DNA of 64,000 nucleotides from Lachnospiraceae bacterium (lineage in GTDB: Bacteria; Bacillota; Clostridia; Lachnospirales; Lachnospiraceae), in contig CABJBM010000012.1 in assembly GCA_902363835.1 (NCBI GenBank), positions 1 through 64,000 on the forward strand, in the 5' to 3' direction. This document shows positions 7,626 to 16,103 of the stretch, piece by piece. Under the pieces are notes generated by a model. It had not been told where the DNA came from, made no database searches, and saw only the letters and a program-made list of their open reading frames with translations. Position numbers and translations under genes: made by a program. Numbering within the stretch: the first letter of the stretch is position 1; each line of letters opens with the position of its first letter.

Positions 7626-7650
7626 TTTCTTCTCCATCGTGTAGAATACA

Positions 7651-8145
7651 CTACTCTGAAATAAGGCTATCAAGATTTTTCATATCGATTTTATCAACTT
7701 CTCTGAGCTCGTATCCACTGTGAAATAACTTTTGAGCTTCAGCAGAAATACATGGAATAACTCGACCCTCAAACACTGCCGTCGAAAACCATTTTGCTTC
7801 AAACTCATACCAACCACCTTGCGGATTAGCCTGCCGAGCGCTCCCATCTTCACTTATTATTAAAGGGTGTATATCTATATAGCTCAATTCAGGATGATAT
7901 AACTCGATACGAGAAGGACTCCAATCAACTACAATCTCATAACCTTTTTCTATTAGTATACTTAATAGAGCTTCCGTATACTCTCCATCAAAATCAACAT
8001 CAATATCTCGATGTTCTCTGTTTTGCTTTCCAATTAAAATATCTATTCCCCAACCACCATCTATCCAATATCTCATTTTCATACTATCTAATAAATCCAA
8101 TACTTCTATTAGATTTTCTTTGGTTACAATTTCCTTTTTATTCAT
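7651..8145 (-). CDS. lnu: Lincosamide nucleotidyltransferase, Lnu family
   Basis: A 164-aa nucleotidyltransferase-fold protein close in length and motif to Lnu(A)/Lnu(C). It has WIDGGWGIDIL near residue 30, REHRDIDVDFD near 45 (catalytic Asp pair), LSYIDIHPL near 92, ANPQGGWYEF and CISAEAQKLFHSGYEL. Such enzymes adenylylate lincomycin and clindamycin and give resistance. AGGAGAC lies before the ATG. It is the first gene of a minus-strand cluster with the deaminase-like and metallo-hydrolase pseudogenes, and it is the only intact one. The region is AT-rich compared with the chromosome downstream, which fits acquisition by transfer. Which Lnu class it belongs to needs alignment. Confidence 0.85.
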   Translation of the reverse strand: MNKKEIVTKENLIEVLDLLDSMKMRYWIDGGWGIDILIGKQNREHRDIDVDFDGEYTEALLSILIEKGYEIVVDWSPSRIELYHPELSYIDIHPLIISEDGSARQANPQGGWYEFEAKWFSTAVFEGRVIPCISAEAQKLFHSGYELREVDKIDMKNLDSLISE

Positions 8146-8374
8146 AAGGTCTCCTCTCTACAAGGGCTTCACCAGGTATTTTCTCCTTATACTCGGGATA
8201 AACATTTACATCTATCTCCACAACCCTACGGTTGTTATCAATGCGGTCAACTCAACCCTACTTCATTTTCCGATTCTTTTTCTATATCTCGATATGTTCC
8301 CGTAAACGCATTTTGGCACTTTAGGTCGAGGAGACAAGATGGATGTAAGCCAGCAAACCCTGAAAATTCAAGAC

Positions 8375-9739
8375 TTACACCCTTGACATCAATGCCACGC
8401 ACTCAACATGCAGTCCCTGCGGAAACATATCACACCCTCTGACCTTCTCCACCTCATACCCTCTCTCAGCCAAATACTTCATATCCCTCGCCAAGGTAGC
8501 AGAATCACAGCTCACATACACCACCCGCCTGGGCCCCATCTTTACAATAATATCCAAACACGCCTCATCACAGCCCTTTCTGGGAGGGTCCACCACAATC
8601 ACATCCGCATACACATGATTCTTCTCATACTGCTCCGGCAGCACTTCTTCCGCCTTCCCTACAAAAAACTCCACATTACCGATCCCATTCAATCTGGCAT
8701 TCTCCCTTGCATCTGCAATGGCCTGGGGTACAATCTCTACTCCGTACACCTTCTTTGCCTTTTGCGCCAGGAAAAGAGAGATGGTCCCGATTCCGCAGTA
8801 AAGATCCCAAACCGTTTCCCCGCCTGTCAGCCCAGCATATTCAAGAGCCGTGCCATAAAGCTTTTCCGTCTGTACCGGATTTACCTGATAAAAGGACAGG
8901 GGAGAAATGCGGTACTTCACCTCCCCAATATAATCTGTAATATACCCAGGACCATAAAGATTTTCCACCCTATCTCCCAGGATCACATTGGTTCTCTCCT
9001 TATTTATGTTAAAGGAAATACTGGTCATACCCGGAATCTCCAGAAGGCTTTCCACCAGCTCACCGCTGTGAGGCAGGCTGCCGCCATTAATAACCTGGCA
9101 CACCATAATTTCCCCTGTACGGAACCCCTTGCGGATTAAGGTATGGCGGATCAGCCCCTTGTGGATGGCCTCATCATAAGGAAGAAGGTGATATCTCTCC
9201 ATATGGGCCTTAATCCGCCTTAAAACCTCCTGGTTCTCCTCTATCCCCAAAAGGCAGTCCTCACACCCTATAATGGAATGAGTCCGCCCTGCATAAAAAC
9301 CTGTAATAATATTCCCATCTTTATCAGTTGCCCATGGAAACTGCGCCTTATTCCTATATCGCCACGGCTCGTCCATCCCCATGATCGGCAGCATGGGCAC
9401 TTCGGAAAAGCCGCCGATCCTGATGATATTGTTATAAATCTTCCGCTCCTTATACCGGAGCTGTTCTTCATAATCCATTGCCTGAAGCTGGCAGCCGCCG
9501 CATGGTCCTGCCACCGGACACTTAGGCACTACACGGTTTTGGGACGGCTCTGTGATCCGTTCCAGCTTTGCAAATCCATAGGATTTCTTGGTTTTCATCA
9601 CCTTAGCCTCAACCCTGTCTCCTATCACCGTATCCTTAATAAACCAGGTAAATCCATCGGTCTTACCAATCCCTTCCCCAGTTTCACTCATATCTTCAAT
9701 CACTACTTCTATTCTATCATTCTTCTTCCACTCTGCCAT
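8375..9739 (-). CDS. rlmD: 23S rRNA (uracil-5-)-methyltransferase, RlmD/RlmCD type
   Basis: A 454-aa SAM-dependent enzyme that makes 5-methyluridine in 23S rRNA. It has an N-terminal TRAM domain (residues 1-62) and iron-sulfur cysteines C74, C80 and C83 (CPVAGPCGGCQ), with a fourth at GCEDC. The Rossmann SAM site is DLYCGIGTISLFLA, and there is VVDPPRKGCD. The catalytic cysteine is in VVYVSCDSATLARD. I start at 9739 because AGGAGG sits five bases before this ATG and TRAM starts here; the frame stays open to 9928, but the extra 63 residues match nothing. In Firmicutes one enzyme often handles U747 and U1939 (RlmCD); which sites apply here is not visible. Confidence 0.9.
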   Translation of the reverse strand: MAEWKKNDRIEVVIEDMSETGEGIGKTDGFTWFIKDTVIGDRVEAKVMKTKKSYGFAKLERITEPSQNRVVPKCPVAGPCGGCQLQAMDYEEQLRYKERKIYNNIIRIGGFSEVPMLPIMGMDEPWRYRNKAQFPWATDKDGNIITGFYAGRTHSIIGCEDCLLGIEENQEVLRRIKAHMERYHLLPYDEAIHKGLIRHTLIRKGFRTGEIMVCQVINGGSLPHSGELVESLLEIPGMTSISFNINKERTNVILGDRVENLYGPGYITDYIGEVKYRISPLSFYQVNPVQTEKLYGTALEYAGLTGGETVWDLYCGIGTISLFLAQKAKKVYGVEIVPQAIADARENARLNGIGNVEFFVGKAEEVLPEQYEKNHVYADVIVVDPPRKGCDEACLDIIVKMGPRRVVYVSCDSATLARDMKYLAERGYEVEKVRGCDMFPQGLHVECVALMSRV

Positions 9740-9962
9740 CATAACCTCCTGTTTATGCATATCCGCTTCCAAGCCGGCTGCCACGGCCCACTCTGAACAT
9801 TTCCAGGTCAAAACTTCCTCAAGCCCGCAATCCACTCTGGCCACGCCCCATTCTGGCCGCAACCTGTTCTGCCCCATACCATATCCACATCTTGAACTTA
9901 TTTTAACTTCTTTTTCCACAAGAAGCAAGGAAACCTTGCAAGAAACCTTTTACCCTCAAGGC

Positions 9963-9987
9963 AAAAAAACAGGAGCAAGGCGGCTCC
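9963..9987 (-). terminator. Intrinsic terminator of the DEAD-box helicase gene
   Basis: On the minus strand GGAGC-CGCCTT-GCTCC (9987-9972) is followed by TGTTTTTTT. It lies about 45 bases after the helicase stop. Confidence 0.75.
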
Positions 9988-10030
9988 GGTAAGACATGTT
10001 GTCTTCCTTCATCGTCCAGCTCCCGGAAAT

Positions 10031-11713
10031 TTATCTGCCTTTTCCGTTGGCTTTTTCCATATGGATATTCTTTCCTTTGATCTTTACATCCTTCATGGCC
10101 TGTAATATGGCGTCGGCGTTTTCCCTCGGCACCTCTACAAAGGTATATTTGTCATACATATCAATGCTTCCAACCATCTTTCCAGGCATACCGGACTCTC
10201 CGGCAATGGCACCCAGAATATCTCCCGGTTTCACATTCTGGTTCTTTCCAATGTTAATGAACAGACGGGCCATATCATCTCTGGATGAAGAATCGTATCT
10301 TCCTCCCCGGCCGTTTCCGTTTCTGCTGTTGCTGCTGCTGCGTCCCCGGCTTCCTCCACCGTATAAATTATCCAGTGCATCAAGGGAACGTGGCTCTCTT
10401 GTATCAATGATATCCTCATTTTCCTCGCCCATCATCATTTTAAGCAATGCAGCTGCCAGGTCAAGAGAGGTGTAATCCTCTTCCAAAAGCTTCTTTTCAA
10501 TGATGTTCACCGTCTTGCTTAAATCCGTATCCCCGATGGTGTCCGCCACACTTTCCAAAATTTTATCAACTTTAATGGCTGTGACATCATTTAAGGATGG
10601 GATTGCCTGAGGAACGATCTTGGTCTTGCAGTAGCGCTGAATGTCCCGAAGCTTATAAACCTCTTTTCCCACTACAAAGCTGAAAGCAATGCCCTCACGT
10701 CCTGCACGGCCGGTACGGCCGATTCTGTGAACATAATATTCATCATCCTGGGGAAGGTCGTAATTAAACACGGCCTCTACGTCGTCTACGTCGATTCCAC
10801 GGGCTGCAACATCAGTAGCCACAAGAATCTCCGTCTTACCGTTACGGAAGCTGCCCATGACCCTGTCACGCTGGATCTGCTTTAAATCCCCATGAAGTCC
10901 TTCTGCAAAATATCCCCGTCCCTGAAGAGCCTGCACCAGTTCGTCTACCTGCTTTTTTGTATTGCAGAAAGCAACGGACAGCTTTGGGGCATACATGTCA
11001 AGGAGACGGCACATAACCTCCACCTTGCTCTTAGGCTTTACTTCATAATAATACTGGGTTACCTTTGGAACGGTCAGCTCCTTCTTTACTACTTTAACGG
11101 TCACTGGCTCCTGCTGGAACTTTCTGGCGATTTCCATAATAGCCGGCGGCATGGTAGCGGAGAACATAACAGTCTGCCGCTCTTCGGGAAGCTGGCTTAA
11201 AATAGTTTCCATATCCTCCAGGAAACCCATATTCAGCATTTCATCAGCTTCATCCATGACCACTGTATGAACGTGGTCGAATTTCACGGTCTTTCTGCGC
11301 ATATGATCCATAACACGGCCCGGAGTCCCGATGATGATCTGGGTACCGTCTTTTAAAGAACGAATCTGTTTTACAATATCCTGTCCCCCGTAAATGGGAA
11401 CAACCTTTACACCATGCATATATTTTGCAAGCCGGCGGATTTCATCTGCCACCTGAATGGCAAGCTCTCTGGTAGGACAGAGGGCAACCGCCTGAAGCTT
11501 TTTCACCTTGGGGTCAACTTTCTGTAACAGAGGGATACCAAAGGCTGCCGTTTTCCCAGTTCCTGTCTGAGCCTGGCCAATAATATCTCTGCCTTCTGCC
11601 TGGACCGGAATGGCCTGGGCCTGAATAGGAGATGCCTCTTCAAATCCCATATCCGCTACTGCCCTCAGAATTCTTTCATCTAACTGTAATTCATCAAATC
11701 TAACTGTTTCCAT
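10031..11713 (-). CDS. DEAD-box ATP-dependent RNA helicase, CshA/CsdA-like
   Basis: A 560-aa RNA-unwinding enzyme involved in ribosome assembly and mRNA turnover. In order: Q motif (PIQAQAIP), Walker A (AQTGTGKTAAFG), VVMDEADEML, MFSATMP, the helicase C-domain motif HRIGRTGRAG, a Gly/Arg/Ser-rich linker (residues ~455-480), and a C-terminal DbpA/CsdA-type RNA-binding domain (LFINIGKNQNVKPGDILGAI). I start at METVRFDELQ (11713) with AAAGGA upstream; the open frame to 11788 lies in the leader. The promoter is at 11844-11872, so a ~125-base leader with a terminator-like hairpin precedes the gene. Confidence 0.9.
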   Translation of the reverse strand: METVRFDELQLDERILRAVADMGFEEASPIQAQAIPVQAEGRDIIGQAQTGTGKTAAFGIPLLQKVDPKVKKLQAVALCPTRELAIQVADEIRRLAKYMHGVKVVPIYGGQDIVKQIRSLKDGTQIIIGTPGRVMDHMRRKTVKFDHVHTVVMDEADEMLNMGFLEDMETILSQLPEERQTVMFSATMPPAIMEIARKFQQEPVTVKVVKKELTVPKVTQYYYEVKPKSKVEVMCRLLDMYAPKLSVAFCNTKKQVDELVQALQGRGYFAEGLHGDLKQIQRDRVMGSFRNGKTEILVATDVAARGIDVDDVEAVFNYDLPQDDEYYVHRIGRTGRAGREGIAFSFVVGKEVYKLRDIQRYCKTKIVPQAIPSLNDVTAIKVDKILESVADTIGDTDLSKTVNIIEKKLLEEDYTSLDLAAALLKMMMGEENEDIIDTREPRSLDALDNLYGGGSRGRSSSNSRNGNGRGGRYDSSSRDDMARLFINIGKNQNVKPGDILGAIAGESGMPGKMVGSIDMYDKYTFVEVPRENADAILQAMKDVKIKGKNIHMEKANGKGR

Positions 11714-11779
11714 AAATGCTTGATCCTTTCTTACGGCCAACCGGGTTCCCATGTCGCCGACGGCCTCGCACACACTTTT

Positions 11780-11829
11780 CGCAAACAAAACGAGAGGTAG
11801 CAGGCACGTTTCAGACCTTCATCCTCTCG
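11780..11829 (-). promoter_or_regulatory. Terminator-like hairpin in the helicase leader (candidate attenuator)
   Basis: On the minus strand CGAGAGG (11829-11823) pairs with CCTCTCG (11797-11791), with an inner AGGT/GCCT pair, and is followed by TTTTGTTT. It lies between the promoter and the start codon, so transcription could end before the gene. Cold or helicase-level sensing is conceivable but not shown. Confidence 0.5.
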
Positions 11830-11843
11830 CTTCACAAAGATAT

Positions 11844-11872
11844 ACTATAGCAGATTTTCTTTTAAGTGTCAA
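11844..11872 (-). promoter_or_regulatory. Promoter of the DEAD-box helicase gene
   Basis: On the minus strand TTGACA (11872-11867), a 17-bp spacer and TATAGT (11849-11844). Transcription should begin near 11837. Confidence 0.8.
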
Positions 11873-11938
11873 GGGCCACGGATTTAATTTTCTAATGTCT
11901 TTTTTAAAAAAACAGAAAAATACCCGGACTCCTGCCTT

Positions 11939-12892
11939 CTACTTTTTTAGCCATCCGTTCTTATTAAAATACCATATCTCCCCCAGAAGAATCACGGCGC
12001 TGGCCGCCACACAGACAAAATAGCCGTACTCCCAGTTAATCTCCGGCATATTTTTAAAATTCATGCCATACCAGCCGGCAATCAGCGTAAGAGGCATGAA
12101 AATGGCAGTTACCATGGTGAGAAAGGACAGTACATGGTTCTGTTTCATATCCATGTGTACCTGGTACATTTCCCGAATCTGCAAGGCATATTCCCTCAGT
12201 TCCTTCCCGTACTCGGAAAGCCTTGCCATACGGCCGGAAAACAGGCGGAACAGGGCGCACTCTTCATCTTTTAGCAGACCGTTATAATTTTCCGTCAGGG
12301 TCTGGCTGATATTTAAAAGCTGCCCATAATAGGAGGAAATCTTTGCAAGATCCTTCCTTGCCTTTAATATGGCTCCAGAAACATTACTCCTGTCCCTTCT
12401 TCCGCTCATGAGCCGGTCTTCCATCTCTGCCAGTCTTTCCTCATATTTCTGCAGAAACTCAATCTCATCTTTTACCTGATACTCCAGAAATTCAAAAAGC
12501 ATATGGGAAACACAGGTTTTATCAAAGATCTGGACTCTCTCCATCTCGTGAAGCATTCTCTCCGCTTCCCCGCTATCATCAACGAATATGAGCCGGTTTT
12601 GATCCATATAATAGCCAAAGACCACCGGCCTGCCTAAAAGCTCCTTTTTAATAGGAATAACAAGAGTTCCTATGACACAGTCTTTTAATAAGTCTGCCCT
12701 GCAGTACTGGGCCCTTTCCAGGTTTTTTATCAACAGATGGTCCTCATACCTGGTATGGTAGTCTTTCCAGTATTCTTCTCTTGTCATGATCTCCACAAGA
12801 GCTTCCCCTTGGGAAACCATTTCATCAGCTCCCACCGGAACCAGCTTTTTCTTTAATTTATAACGCACGTTCCTTTCCTCCTGCCGCCTCAT
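11939..12892 (-). CDS. corA: CorA-type magnesium/divalent cation channel
   Basis: A 317-aa protein with a long cytoplasmic alpha/beta and helical N-part, including the stalk helix (QVKDEIEFLQKYEERLAEME). Two C-terminal transmembrane helices follow (MTAIFMPLTLIAGWYGMNF and YFVCVAASAVILLGEIW). The GMN signature of the pore mouth (YGMNF) is intact, followed by the short loop KNMPEINW. The length fits the family. It should form a pentamer in the membrane and take up Mg2+, possibly Co2+ or Ni2+. A GGAAAGGAA-type ribosome site is present. It stands alone between the helicase and the cytidylate-kinase-like gene. Confidence 0.9.
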   Translation of the reverse strand: MRRQEERNVRYKLKKKLVPVGADEMVSQGEALVEIMTREEYWKDYHTRYEDHLLIKNLERAQYCRADLLKDCVIGTLVIPIKKELLGRPVVFGYYMDQNRLIFVDDSGEAERMLHEMERVQIFDKTCVSHMLFEFLEYQVKDEIEFLQKYEERLAEMEDRLMSGRRDRSNVSGAILKARKDLAKISSYYGQLLNISQTLTENYNGLLKDEECALFRLFSGRMARLSEYGKELREYALQIREMYQVHMDMKQNHVLSFLTMVTAIFMPLTLIAGWYGMNFKNMPEINWEYGYFVCVAASAVILLGEIWYFNKNGWLKK

Positions 12893-13005
12893 ATTTGTCA
12901 GGCTGATATACTTTCTTACCCCATCTCTGGCAGCCTGCCTCTTTGTCCTGTTTCACTCCTGCTTTCAAATGCATGAAAAATCCACCAGCATCAGCATAAC
13001 TTTTT

Positions 13006-13045
13006 AACATCAGCAAATCTCTTCCAACATCAGCAAATCTCTTCC
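13006..13045. repeat. 20-bp perfect tandem repeat, two copies
   Basis: AACATCAGCAAATCTCTTCC occurs at 13006-13025 and again at 13026-13045, with a partial third copy (CAGCATAAC) upstream. It lies in the gap between corA and the terminator at 13058-13115. Confidence 0.8.
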
Positions 13046-13051
13046 AATACC

Positions 13052-13115
13052 AAAAAAACAGGCCACTTCAGTGAAAACTCCGGGCTTCCACCCATGTTTC
13101 ACTAAAAAGGCCTGT
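13052..13115 (-). terminator. Terminator of the amino-acid ABC operon
   Basis: On the minus strand ACAGGCC...AGTGAAA (13115-13097) pairs with TTTCACT...GGCCTGT (13076-13058), then TTTTTTTGG. It is a two-block stem with a long T tract. Confidence 0.8.
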
Positions 13116-13140
13116 ATTTATAAAAAGCTTCTCATTCCGG

Positions 13141-13737
13141 TTATTCTCCATACAGCTGGTGCACGATCTCTGCGATCAGCTTTGCAGTTCCCGTAACCCC
13201 AAGGAGGGAAGAGTCGATCATCAGGTTCTTGTGTTCCGGATCACCAGGCAGGTAACCGGCGTATTTCTTATGATAGGCATTTCTGGCCTTGTCTACGGAA
13301 GCGATCATCCGTTTTGCCTCACCCTCAGTCATTCCAAGAGTGTTCACACAGTTTTTCAGCCTCTTTTCATAAGGTGCATATATGAAAATATTGATGTTAT
13401 TCTTTTCCTTTTCCAGCAGGTAATCCGAACACCTTCCTACCAGAATGCAGCTGGACTTTTTTGCCAGATCCTTGATAATGCCCTTTTGCACATCAAAAAT
13501 AATATCCTGCATATATGTTTCGTCCGTTCCCAGAGGGAACATCCGGGGCAGAAAGCTCTGCTTTGATTTTTCTTCCTCATCACTGATTGTGGAAACAGGA
13601 AGATTTAACTGATTTGCAACCTCTTCCACAATATCACGATCATAGAATTCCACCCCCAGCTCTCTGGACAGCTCCTTGGCAATGGAACGCCCCAGGCTTC
13701 CGAATTCACGGGTAATGGTAATTGTAAACTTTTCCAT
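13141..13737 (-). CDS. Cytidylate kinase-like protein
   Basis: A 198-aa P-loop-type protein of the cytidylate-kinase-like family found widely in Clostridia (Cytidylate_kin2). Its N-terminus is ITITREFGSLGRSIAKEL, in place of a canonical GxxGxGKS loop. It has FYDRDIVEEVA, CILVGRCSDYLL and an arginine-rich lid (RMIASVDKARNAYHKKY). Family members are thought to phosphorylate nucleotides or similar small molecules, but the substrate is not established. It lies 16 bases after the last permease gene of the ABC operon and shares its terminator, so it is co-transcribed. Whether it acts in the same process is unknown. Confidence 0.75.
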   Translation of the reverse strand: MEKFTITITREFGSLGRSIAKELSRELGVEFYDRDIVEEVANQLNLPVSTISDEEEKSKQSFLPRMFPLGTDETYMQDIIFDVQKGIIKDLAKKSSCILVGRCSDYLLEKEKNNINIFIYAPYEKRLKNCVNTLGMTEGEAKRMIASVDKARNAYHKKYAGYLPGDPEHKNLMIDSSLLGVTGTAKLIAEIVHQLYGE

Positions 13738-13753
13738 AGCAAGATATTCCTCC

Positions 13754-14416
13754 CTAACCGGTTACAATTGTTTTTTGATATCCCCTCACAACACAGCTGA
13801 GGGCAAAGCAGATGGTAAAATAGCAAAGTGCTTCAAAAGCGAATAACATCAGCATGCCTCTTGTATCATAAATGCTTCCAAGGACAACGGAGCAGTTTCT
13901 CATGAACTCCGCCACATCCACCATTTTTAAGAAAGAAGTGTCTTTGATAATGGTGATCACCTGGCTGAGCAGGGCAGGAATGACCTTTTTATACATCTGG
14001 GGAAGCACGATATAAAGAAGAGTCTTTACAAAGCTGAATCCCTGTGACTGGGCACCTTCAAACTGCCCCTTGGGAATGGAGTTTAAGCCTCCGCGGAATA
14101 TTTCAGCCATAACCGCTGAGGTGAAAAGGGAAATCGCAAATACTGACACTCCTACCTTATTCCCCTTTACGGTAAAATAGATCCAGAGTATCCACAAAAG
14201 ATTGGGGGTACAGCGGAAAAATTCCGTATAAGCGGCTACGATCCCTCCTGCCCATTTCCATTTTCCTGAGGAATAAGTCCTGATAAGGGCCAGGATGGTT
14301 CCGAAAAATATGCTGATAACCGTGGCCAGAACGGCGATCATGACCGTCATTCTCAGCCCGTTCAGCATGAACACCACATTGGCCTGAGTAAATATCTGAT
14401 GAAATAATTCTAACAT
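13754..14416 (-). CDS. Polar amino-acid ABC transporter permease (second)
   Basis: A 220-aa membrane protein with about five transmembrane helices and the HisM/GlnP signature: the EAA loop appears as GAQSQGFSFVKTLLYIVLPQ near residue 140, and the N-terminal TVMIAVLATVISIFFGTILALIR is typical. It overlaps the preceding permease gene by seven bases, which suggests coupled translation and a heterodimeric channel. It belongs to the ATPase / binding protein / permease / permease operon at 13.1-16.8 kb. Specificity is not readable from the permease. Confidence 0.9.
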   Translation of the reverse strand: MLELFHQIFTQANVVFMLNGLRMTVMIAVLATVISIFFGTILALIRTYSSGKWKWAGGIVAAYTEFFRCTPNLLWILWIYFTVKGNKVGVSVFAISLFTSAVMAEIFRGGLNSIPKGQFEGAQSQGFSFVKTLLYIVLPQMYKKVIPALLSQVITIIKDTSFLKMVDVAEFMRNCSVVLGSIYDTRGMLMLFAFEALCYFTICFALSCVVRGYQKTIVTG

Positions 14417-15144
14417 GCTGCCTCCTCATCTGCCTGAAGATCAAGCGTTTTTGCAACAGGCAGCCGCATGGATCTGATCTCTAAATAGCGGGCCAGCCTT
14501 GCCAGGGGAAAACAGATGATAAAGTACATAATAGCACTGGTAAAATACGCCTGAGCAAAGTATCCCCTGTCAGCGCCCCAGGAATCCGTAAAATACATAA
14601 GATCCATACCGGCCACCATAGCCAGGATGGAGGTGTTTTTCACCAGATTCAGCGCCTGATTTGCAAGAGGCGGCATGATAATCTTTATAGTCTGCGGCAG
14701 GATGATATGATACATGGTTTCCAGATAGGAAAAGCCCTGAGACGAAGCTGCCTCGGACTGGCCTTTTGGTATGGCTTCGATTCCGGTCCTTATAACCTCT
14801 GATATATAGGCCCCATGATAAACTCCCACGCCAATCACTCCCAGGACAAACTTGGGGATCCGGAAGCCTGAACTGGAAAATATCATGGGCAATACGGAAT
14901 AGTAGCACAGCACCTGCAAAGCCAGCGGCGTATTCTGTATGAATTCCACATAAATTCGTGAAGTTATCTTAAATGGCTTAAATTTAGCCGTGGAAAACAT
15001 ACCAAATACCCCTCCAAGGGCCAGCGCAACGGCCAGCCCTACCAGTGATATTTTAAGCGTCATAAGAAAGCCCGGTATATAATATTCGGGAAATGCCTGA
15101 AACAGGGCATTCCATCGTTTTGCATCAAAAAGACCTTTTATCAT
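14410..15144 (-). CDS. Polar amino-acid ABC transporter permease (first)
   Basis: A 244-aa membrane protein. GFLMTLKISLVGLAVALALG is the first helix pair, YVEFIQNTPLALQVLCYYSVLP is the characteristic E.xRxTPLLxQL-type loop (here FIQNTPLALQ), and SEAASSQGFSYLETMYHIIL is the EAA loop contacting the ATPase. It pairs with the permease encoded just downstream. It lies 23 bases after the binding-protein gene. Confidence 0.9.
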   Translation of the reverse strand: MIKGLFDAKRWNALFQAFPEYYIPGFLMTLKISLVGLAVALALGGVFGMFSTAKFKPFKITSRIYVEFIQNTPLALQVLCYYSVLPMIFSSSGFRIPKFVLGVIGVGVYHGAYISEVIRTGIEAIPKGQSEAASSQGFSYLETMYHIILPQTIKIIMPPLANQALNLVKNTSILAMVAGMDLMYFTDSWGADRGYFAQAYFTSAIMYFIICFPLARLARYLEIRSMRLPVAKTLDLQADEEAAC

Positions 15145-15167
15145 GTCATCTATCCTTTACATAAGGT

Positions 15168-16061
15168 TTACTGCAATCCCCATTGATCCTGAAGGGCCAT
15201 AAGGGAACCGTCAGAAATCATGGAAGTAACCTTTTCATCAACAAGAGCAGCAAGACCGGCATTCTCCTTTGCAGCTGCTACGCCGTAATCCTGCTCAGCA
15301 AAACGGTCGTCCATGATCTGGTTTCCGTCATTTACATAGCCAGCCAGAATAGCACGGTCTACGGAGAAGCAGTCGATCTGCTTGGTTGCCAGTGCCTGAG
15401 CCAGTGCCGGATAACCGTCAAATTCCTGGAACTGAGGATTTACCTTTAAACCTTTTTCATCAACATATTTCTTAAAGCCATCCTTTGTTGTGGAGGACTG
15501 GGCTACGCCGATGATCTTTCCGTCCAGATCTTCGATGGAGTTGATCCCTGAGGCTTTATTGACCAGAAGTCCTACTGCGTCGGTATAATATGGAGTAGAG
15601 AAGTTATAAGTCTCTTTTCTTTCCGGTGTAATGGTAAAGGTAGCGATAACAAGATCAATCTCTCCGTTCTCTAAAAGAGGTCCTCTTGTCTTAGCGGTTA
15701 CGCCCTGGAATTCTACCAGCTTCTTTTCTTTTGCTTCATCCGCGGTACAGCCGAAAATGGAGCCTGCGATTTCATAAGCCAGATCATCTTCAAAGCCTTC
15801 GTATTCTCCGGTTGCCGTATTCTGTAAGCTGAACTTTGGAATATCCGCCTTGCAGCCAACCTTTAAAACTCCCCGGTCAATAATTTTCTGTACATCTGCG
15901 GTCACTTTTCCGTCTGCTGCTCCTGTAGAGCCTGCTGCAGTGGTTCCTTCCTTTGCCTCTGTGCTGGCAGCCGTGGTGGTTTCCGAAGCACCTCCGCCGC
16001 ATGCGGTTAAGGATACAACAGCTGCAAAAGCCAGAGCCAGTGATAACATTTTCTTCATCAT
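15168..16061 (-). CDS. Amino-acid ABC transporter substrate-binding lipoprotein
   Basis: A 297-aa lipoprotein. Its signal peptide ends in the lipobox VVSLTAC (Cys at about 21), followed by a Thr/Ala-rich linker of 25 residues. The SBP family 3 fold starts at RGVLKVGCKADIPKFS, with GEYEGFEDDLAYEIA and later SSTTKDGFKKYVDEKG and DCFSVDRAILAGY. The family binds polar amino acids such as glutamine, glutamate or aspartate. The retained arginine after the TITPER segment suits an alpha-carboxylate. AGGAGG lies before the ATG-ATG start. The gene follows the ATPase gene in the operon. Confidence 0.9.
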   Translation of the reverse strand: MMKKMLSLALAFAAVVSLTACGGGASETTTAASTEAKEGTTAAGSTGAADGKVTADVQKIIDRGVLKVGCKADIPKFSLQNTATGEYEGFEDDLAYEIAGSIFGCTADEAKEKKLVEFQGVTAKTRGPLLENGEIDLVIATFTITPERKETYNFSTPYYTDAVGLLVNKASGINSIEDLDGKIIGVAQSSTTKDGFKKYVDEKGLKVNPQFQEFDGYPALAQALATKQIDCFSVDRAILAGYVNDGNQIMDDRFAEQDYGVAAAKENAGLAALVDEKVTSMISDGSLMALQDQWGLQ

Positions 16062-16103
16062 AATTGGTTCCTCCTCATTATTATAATTATCTTAAACAGC
16101 ATC

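Noticed and set aside
8408..9139. 243-codon open frame on the plus strand opposite the rRNA methyltransferase gene
   Set aside because: It is antisense to a well-conserved gene, has a His/Pro/Ile-rich unnatural composition and no ribosome site.
9740..9928. N-terminal extension of the rRNA methyltransferase
   Set aside because: The frame is open, but the TRAM domain and a strong AGGAGG fit the start at 9739; the extra 63 residues have no family resemblance.
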